NCBI GenBank assembly: GCA_938022295.1
Contig: CALIDR010000301.1
Location: 1 to 8,695 of the forward strand
Direction: 5' to 3'
DNA length: 8,695 nt
Origin: an uncultured Burkholderiaceae bacterium
GTDB lineage: Bacteria; Pseudomonadota; Gammaproteobacteria; Burkholderiales; Burkholderiaceae_C
Shown here: positions 5,853 to 8,695 of the stretch, one piece after another
How the letters are laid out: every line of letters begins with the position of its first letter
Numbering within the stretch: position 1 is the first letter of the stretch
Made by a program: the position numbers and the translations under genes
The notes under the pieces: generated by a model
What the model saw: only the letters and a program-made list of their open reading frames with translations
Database searches by the model: none
Told to the model about the DNA's origin: nothing

Positions 5853-7372
5853 GCTTGCCGCTCCCCGGGCTCGCGGCGGTGGAAGTCGGTCGCCTGCTGG
5901 AACGCGTGCGCCGCGTGCAGCAGCGCGCCTTCGGCGAAATGGTTGCCCACGAGCTGCAGCCCCACCGGCAGGCCGTGGGCGCCGAAGCCGGCGGGCACGC
6001 TCATGCCCGGCAGCCCCGCAAGGCTCGCCGGCAGCGTGAAGATGTCGGCCAGGTACGCCTTGACCGGATCGTCGGCCTGTTCCCCGAGGCGCCATGCCAC
6101 CGTGGGCGCCACCGGGCCCGCGATGAGGTCGCAGCGCGCGAAGCACGCGCGGAAGTCGTCGGCGATCATGCGGCGCAGCTTCTGCGCCTGCAGGTAGTAG
6201 GCGTCGTAGTAGCCGTGCGAGAGCACGTAGGTGCCGATCATGATGCGGCGCTTGACCTCGGGCCCGAACCCCTCGGCGCGCGTCTTCTTGTACATGTCCA
6301 GCAGGTCGTCGTAGGCCGCGGCGCGGTGGCCGTAGCGCACGCCGTCGAAGCGCGACAGGTTCGAGCTCGCCTCGGCCGGGGCGATGATGTAGTAGACGGG
6401 GATCGAGAGCTCGGTGCGCGGCAGGCTGACGTCCACCAGCGTCGCGCCGAGCCGCTCGAACTCGGCGAGTGCGGCGCGCACCGCGTCGCCGACGTCGGCG
6501 GCGAGCGCGGCCGGGAAGAACTCGCGCGGCAGCCCGATGCGCAGCCCCGCCAGCGGCCGCGCCGAGGCGGCACCCTCGCGCGCGGCGAGCATCTGGGCGT
6601 GGAAGTCCTGCGGTGGCCGCTCGGCGCTCGTCGAGTCGCGCGCGTCGAACCCGCTCATCGCCGACAGCACGAGCGCGCAGTCCTCGGCGCTGCGCGCGAA
6701 CACGCCGGCCTGGTCCAGGCTGGAGGCGAAGGCGATCATCCCGTAGCGCGAGCACACGCCGTAGGTCGGCTTGATGCCGGTGACGCCGCAGAAGCTGGCC
6801 GGCTGGCGGATCGACCCCCCGGTGTCGGTGCCGGTGGCCGCCGGCAGCAGCCGCGCGGCCACCGCCGCCGCCGAGCCGCCGGACGACCCGCCGGGCACGC
6901 GCGCGGCGTCCCAGGGGTTGCGCACCGGGCCCCAGGCCGAGTTCTCGTTGGCCGAGCCCATCGCGAACTCGTCGCAGTTGAGCTTGCCGAGCGTGACCAT
7001 GCCGGCGCCGGGGGCGCCGCCGGGCTCGCCGGCGCCCAGGCGCGCGACGACGGTGGCGTCGAACGGGCTCGCGTAGCCGGCGAGCATGCGCGAGCCGGCG
7101 GTGCTCGGCCAGTCGCGGGTCACGAAGACGTCCTTGTGCGCGACCGGCACGCCGGTCAGCGGCGTGGCCTCGCCGCGCGCGATGCGCGCGTCGGCGTCGC
7201 GGGCGGCGCCCAGCGCGCGCTCGGCGTCGCGGGCGAGGAACGCGCCGAGGTGCGCCTGCGCGTCGATGCGCGCCAGCAGATGGCGCGTCAGCTCGACGCT
7301 CGACACCTCGCGACGCGCGAGCGCGCGGCCCAGGTCGGCGACGCCGAGCCGGTGCAGCTCCTGCACACTCAT
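5849..7372 (-). CDS. gatA: Asp-tRNA(Asn)/Glu-tRNA(Gln) amidotransferase subunit A
   Basis: GatA is the glutaminase of GatCAB; it releases ammonia from glutamine for use by GatB. The product has 507 residues, slightly long for the family (about 480-495). The amidase-signature triad is visible: Lys80 in GVPVAHKDVF, cis-Ser163 in PGGSSGGSAAA, and nucleophile Ser187 in GTDTGGSIRQPASF. Between Lys80 and the cis-Ser there is a Gly/Pro-rich stretch at about 113-124 (GAGEPGGAPGAG) that seems roughly eight residues longer than usual; it probably sits in a surface loop. The start ATG 7372 shares ATGA with the gatC stop and has GAAGG (7384-7380) seven bases upstream. The stop overlaps the gatB start in the same way, so the three subunits are translationally coupled, as befits a complex with fixed stoichiometry. 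Confidence 0.97.
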   Translation of the reverse strand: MSVQELHRLGVADLGRALARREVSSVELTRHLLARIDAQAHLGAFLARDAERALGAARDADARIARGEATPLTGVPVAHKDVFVTRDWPSTAGSRMLAGYASPFDATVVARLGAGEPGGAPGAGMVTLGKLNCDEFAMGSANENSAWGPVRNPWDAARVPGGSSGGSAAAVAARLLPAATGTDTGGSIRQPASFCGVTGIKPTYGVCSRYGMIAFASSLDQAGVFARSAEDCALVLSAMSGFDARDSTSAERPPQDFHAQMLAAREGAASARPLAGLRIGLPREFFPAALAADVGDAVRAALAEFERLGATLVDVSLPRTELSIPVYYIIAPAEASSNLSRFDGVRYGHRAAAYDDLLDMYKKTRAEGFGPEVKRRIMIGTYVLSHGYYDAYYLQAQKLRRMIADDFRACFARCDLIAGPVAPTVAWRLGEQADDPVKAYLADIFTLPASLAGLPGMSVPAGFGAHGLPVGLQLVGNHFAEGALLHAAHAFQQATDFHRREPGERQA

Positions 7373-7668
7373 TCGATGACCTTCGGCACCAGGTACAGGC
7401 CGTCCTCGACGGCCGGCGCGCTGCGCTGGTTGGCTTCGCGTTCGTCGCCTTCGGTGACGACGTCGTCGCGCAGCCGCAGCGCCACCGCCTGCACCGCCGA
7501 CAGCGGCGTGTACAGCGGCTCGACGCCCGAGGTGTCGACGGCGCCCATGCGCTCGACGATCGAGAAGAAGCCGTTGAGCTGCTGCAGCATCGCCGCGCGC
7601 TCGTCGGGGCGCAGTTCCAGCCGCGCCAGGTGCGCGATGCGGTCGACGTCGTCGGGGGTCAGGGCCAT
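7369..7668 (-). CDS. gatC: Asp-tRNA(Asn)/Glu-tRNA(Gln) amidotransferase subunit C
   Basis: GatC is the small subunit that wraps around GatA and GatB and stabilises the complex. It has 99 residues from ATG 7668. The family start ALTPDDVDRIAHLARLEL (2-19) is clear, followed by the helix ending FFSIVERMGAVDTSGVEPL and the C-terminal DGLYLVPKVIE that contacts GatA. GTG 7689 is in frame and would add seven residues, but homology starts at 7668; neither start has a good ribosome site. It is first in the gatCAB operon, divergent from mreB; the likely promoter is the AT-rich element near 7740. The operon implies that at least one of Gln-tRNA or Asn-tRNA is made by the indirect route in this organism. 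Confidence 0.95.
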   Translation of the reverse strand: MALTPDDVDRIAHLARLELRPDERAAMLQQLNGFFSIVERMGAVDTSGVEPLYTPLSAVQAVALRLRDDVVTEGDEREANQRSAPAVEDGLYLVPKVIE

Positions 7669-7737
7669 CGGAAGGGGCGTTCGGCGCACGGGCCCGCGTC
7701 GCCGCCGGCCCCGGGGGCCGGCCTCGCGGACCGTGGG

Positions 7738-7745
7738 TTATTATC
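7738..7745. promoter_or_regulatory. AT-rich -10 element between gatC and mreB, usable on both strands
   Basis: TTATTATC at 7738-7745 is the only AT-rich patch in the gap apart from the terminator T-run. On + it gives TATTAT (7739-7744) and on - GATAAT (7745-7740), each five of six to TATAAT. Starts would fall near 7751 (+, towards the terminator and mreB) and near 7733 (-, about 65 bases before gatC). No good -35 is seen for either direction. Confidence 0.45.
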
Positions 7746-7750
7746 TCGCG

Positions 7751-7820
7751 CTTGTCGGAAGCCAGCCGGCACACGGTGGCCACGCGGTCCCGCACAGGGT
7801 GTGCCCGGCGGGCTTTTTTT
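7751..7820 (+). ncRNA. candidate small RNA or attenuated mreB leader, about 70 nt
   Basis: A transcript starting about seven bases after TATTAT (7739-7744) and ending at the T-run would be about 70 nucleotides: a 10-base 5' tail and one long imperfect hairpin with an internal loop that could hold a smaller GCG/CGC stem (7784-7793). mreB starts 140 bases after the T-run and no other AT-rich promoter is seen between, so this may be the mreB leader with a terminator that must be read through. The boundaries are inferred and the family is unrecognised. Confidence 0.35.
7761..7820 (+). terminator. strong intrinsic terminator upstream of mreB
   Basis: Bases 7761-7774 pair with 7799-7813 in a stem of 13 base pairs, with one bulged C (7806) and one A-G mismatch (7764/7810), around a loop of 24 bases. 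A run of seven T (7814-7820) follows at once. The basal part can also form a short GCCC-GGC-GGGC hairpin (7803-7813). It acts on the + strand only, yet no + strand gene lies upstream: gatC points the other way. It must end either a short RNA begun near 7751 or a fraction of mreB transcripts. Confidence 0.75.
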
Positions 7821-7960
7821 CTGTCCGTCGCGCCCCGGCCGCGACCGCCGTTCCGAGACCGCTGACCTCGCCCCATTCCGCGATGCCGTCGACCCCCATC
7901 GCCGCGGCTGCTGCAGCCCGCTGAGCGCCCGCCGCGCCTCGCACCGCCCCCGCGCCACCC

Positions 7961-8695
7961 ATGTTCGAATCCTTTCGTCGCTATTTCTCGACGGACCTCG
8001 CCATCGACCTCGGCACCGCCAACACCCTGATCTACGTGCGCGGCAAGGGCATCGTGCTCGACGAGCCTTCGGTGGTCGCGATCCGCCACGAGGGCGGCCC
8101 CAACGGCAAGAAGACGATCCAGGCCGTGGGCACCGAGGCCAAGGCGATGCTCGGCAAGGTGCCCGGCAACATCGAGGCCATCCGGCCGATGAAGGACGGC
8201 GTGATCGCCGACTTCACGGTCACCGAGCAGATGCTCAAGCAGTTCATCAAGATGGTCCACCCGCGCTCGATGATGAAGCCGAGCCCGCGGATCATCATCT
8301 GCGTGCCCTGCGGCTCGACGCAGGTCGAGCGGCGCGCGATCCGCGAGTCGGCGCTCGGCGCCGGCGCGAGCGAGGTCTACCTGATCGAGGAGCCGATGGC
8401 CGCGGCGATCGGCGCCGGGCTGCCGGTGAGCGAGGCCTCGGGCTCGATGGTCGTCGACATCGGCGGCGGCACGACCGAGGTCGGCGTGATCTCGCTCGGC
8501 GGCATGGTCTACAAGGGCAGCGTGCGCGTCGGTGGCGACAAGTTCGATGAGGCCATCATCAACTACATCCGGCGCAACTACGGCATGCTGATCGGCGAGC
8601 CGACCGCCGAAGCGATCAAGAAGAGCATCGGCAGCGCCTTCCCCGGCTCCGAGGTCAAGGAGATGGAGGTCAAGGGCCGCAACCTCTCCGAGGGC
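7961..8695 (+). CDS. mreB: rod shape-determining protein MreB (3' end outside window)
   Basis: MreB is the bacterial actin homologue that polymerises on the inner membrane and directs the elongasome during sidewall growth. The window holds the first 245 residues of a protein usually near 347; the frame is open to the last base. The start MFESFRRYFSTDLAIDLGTA carries an N-terminal amphipathic membrane-binding helix and the first phosphate loop DLGTANT at 16-22. LIEEPMAAAIGAG at 141-153 contains the conserved Glu-Glu of the ATP site, and the second phosphate loop is DIGGGTTEVG starting at Asp166. ATG 7961 is fixed by homology, though no good ribosome site precedes it. In this group of bacteria mreB is normally followed by mreC, mreD, mrdA and rodA, which would lie beyond the window. 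The 292-base gap to gatC holds the divergent promoter and the terminator, so control by attenuation is possible. Confidence 0.97.
   Translation, partial: MFESFRRYFSTDLAIDLGTANTLIYVRGKGIVLDEPSVVAIRHEGGPNGKKTIQAVGTEAKAMLGKVPGNIEAIRPMKDGVIADFTVTEQMLKQFIKMVHPRSMMKPSPRIIICVPCGSTQVERRAIRESALGAGASEVYLIEEPMAAAIGAGLPVSEASGSMVVDIGGGTTEVGVISLGGMVYKGSVRVGGDKFDEAIINYIRRNYGMLIGEPTAEAIKKSIGSAFPGSEVKEMEVKGRNLSEG

Noticed and set aside
5855..7924. Open frame of about 689 codons on the plus strand opposite gatA and gatC
   Set aside because: Its product is a low-complexity mirror of the gat genes with no recognisable domain. gatA and gatC are certain.
7373..8260. Upstream extension of the gatA frame through gatC and into mreB
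   Set aside because: The frame is open only because stops are rare. GatA homology and a ribosome site both begin at ATG 7372.

Overview
The window is very GC-rich, with strong third-position G/C bias, and reads as ordinary chromosome of a betaproteobacterium, most likely of the order Burkholderiales. That placement rests on the protein sequences (MnmA, ExoA-type exonuclease, PyrE, GatCAB and MreB all look betaproteobacterial) and on gatCAB lying divergent to mreB with xth and pyrE nearby. No mobile element, CRISPR array, tRNA or rRNA was seen. Species cannot be fixed from this sequence.

Layout, left to right. (1) 1-550, + strand: the 3' part of mnmA (tRNA 2-thiouridylase). (2) About 715-1656, +: a degenerate EAL-domain protein that has lost nearly all catalytic and metal-binding residues. 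(3) 1773-2048, -: a small 91-residue protein of unknown function, preceded by a well-formed sigma-70 promoter whose spacer is filled by a Fur-box-like palindrome. (4) 2144-2932, -: xth/exoA, an exodeoxyribonuclease III family enzyme. (5) 2934-3620, +: pyrE, whose start codon is one base away from the divergent xth start. (6) 3621-4370, +: a secreted DUF4124-like coiled-coil protein whose start codon directly follows the pyrE stop. (7) 4398-7668, -: the operon gatC-gatA-gatB, with 4-base stop/start overlaps at both junctions. (8) 7669-7960: a divergent regulatory region with an AT-rich -10 element and a strong intrinsic terminator that has no gene upstream of it on its strand. (9) 7961 to the window end, +: the first 245 codons of mreB.

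The genes serve housekeeping roles: tRNA thiolation (mnmA), tRNA-dependent amidation of Glu/Asp on misacylated tRNA (gatCAB), pyrimidine synthesis (pyrE), abasic-site repair (xth) and cell-shape control (mreB). The less usual content is the catalytically dead EAL protein, the probably iron-regulated small protein, the back-to-back xth/pyrE starts, and the terminator in the mreB leader. That terminator suggests either a small RNA of about 70 nucleotides or attenuation of mreB.
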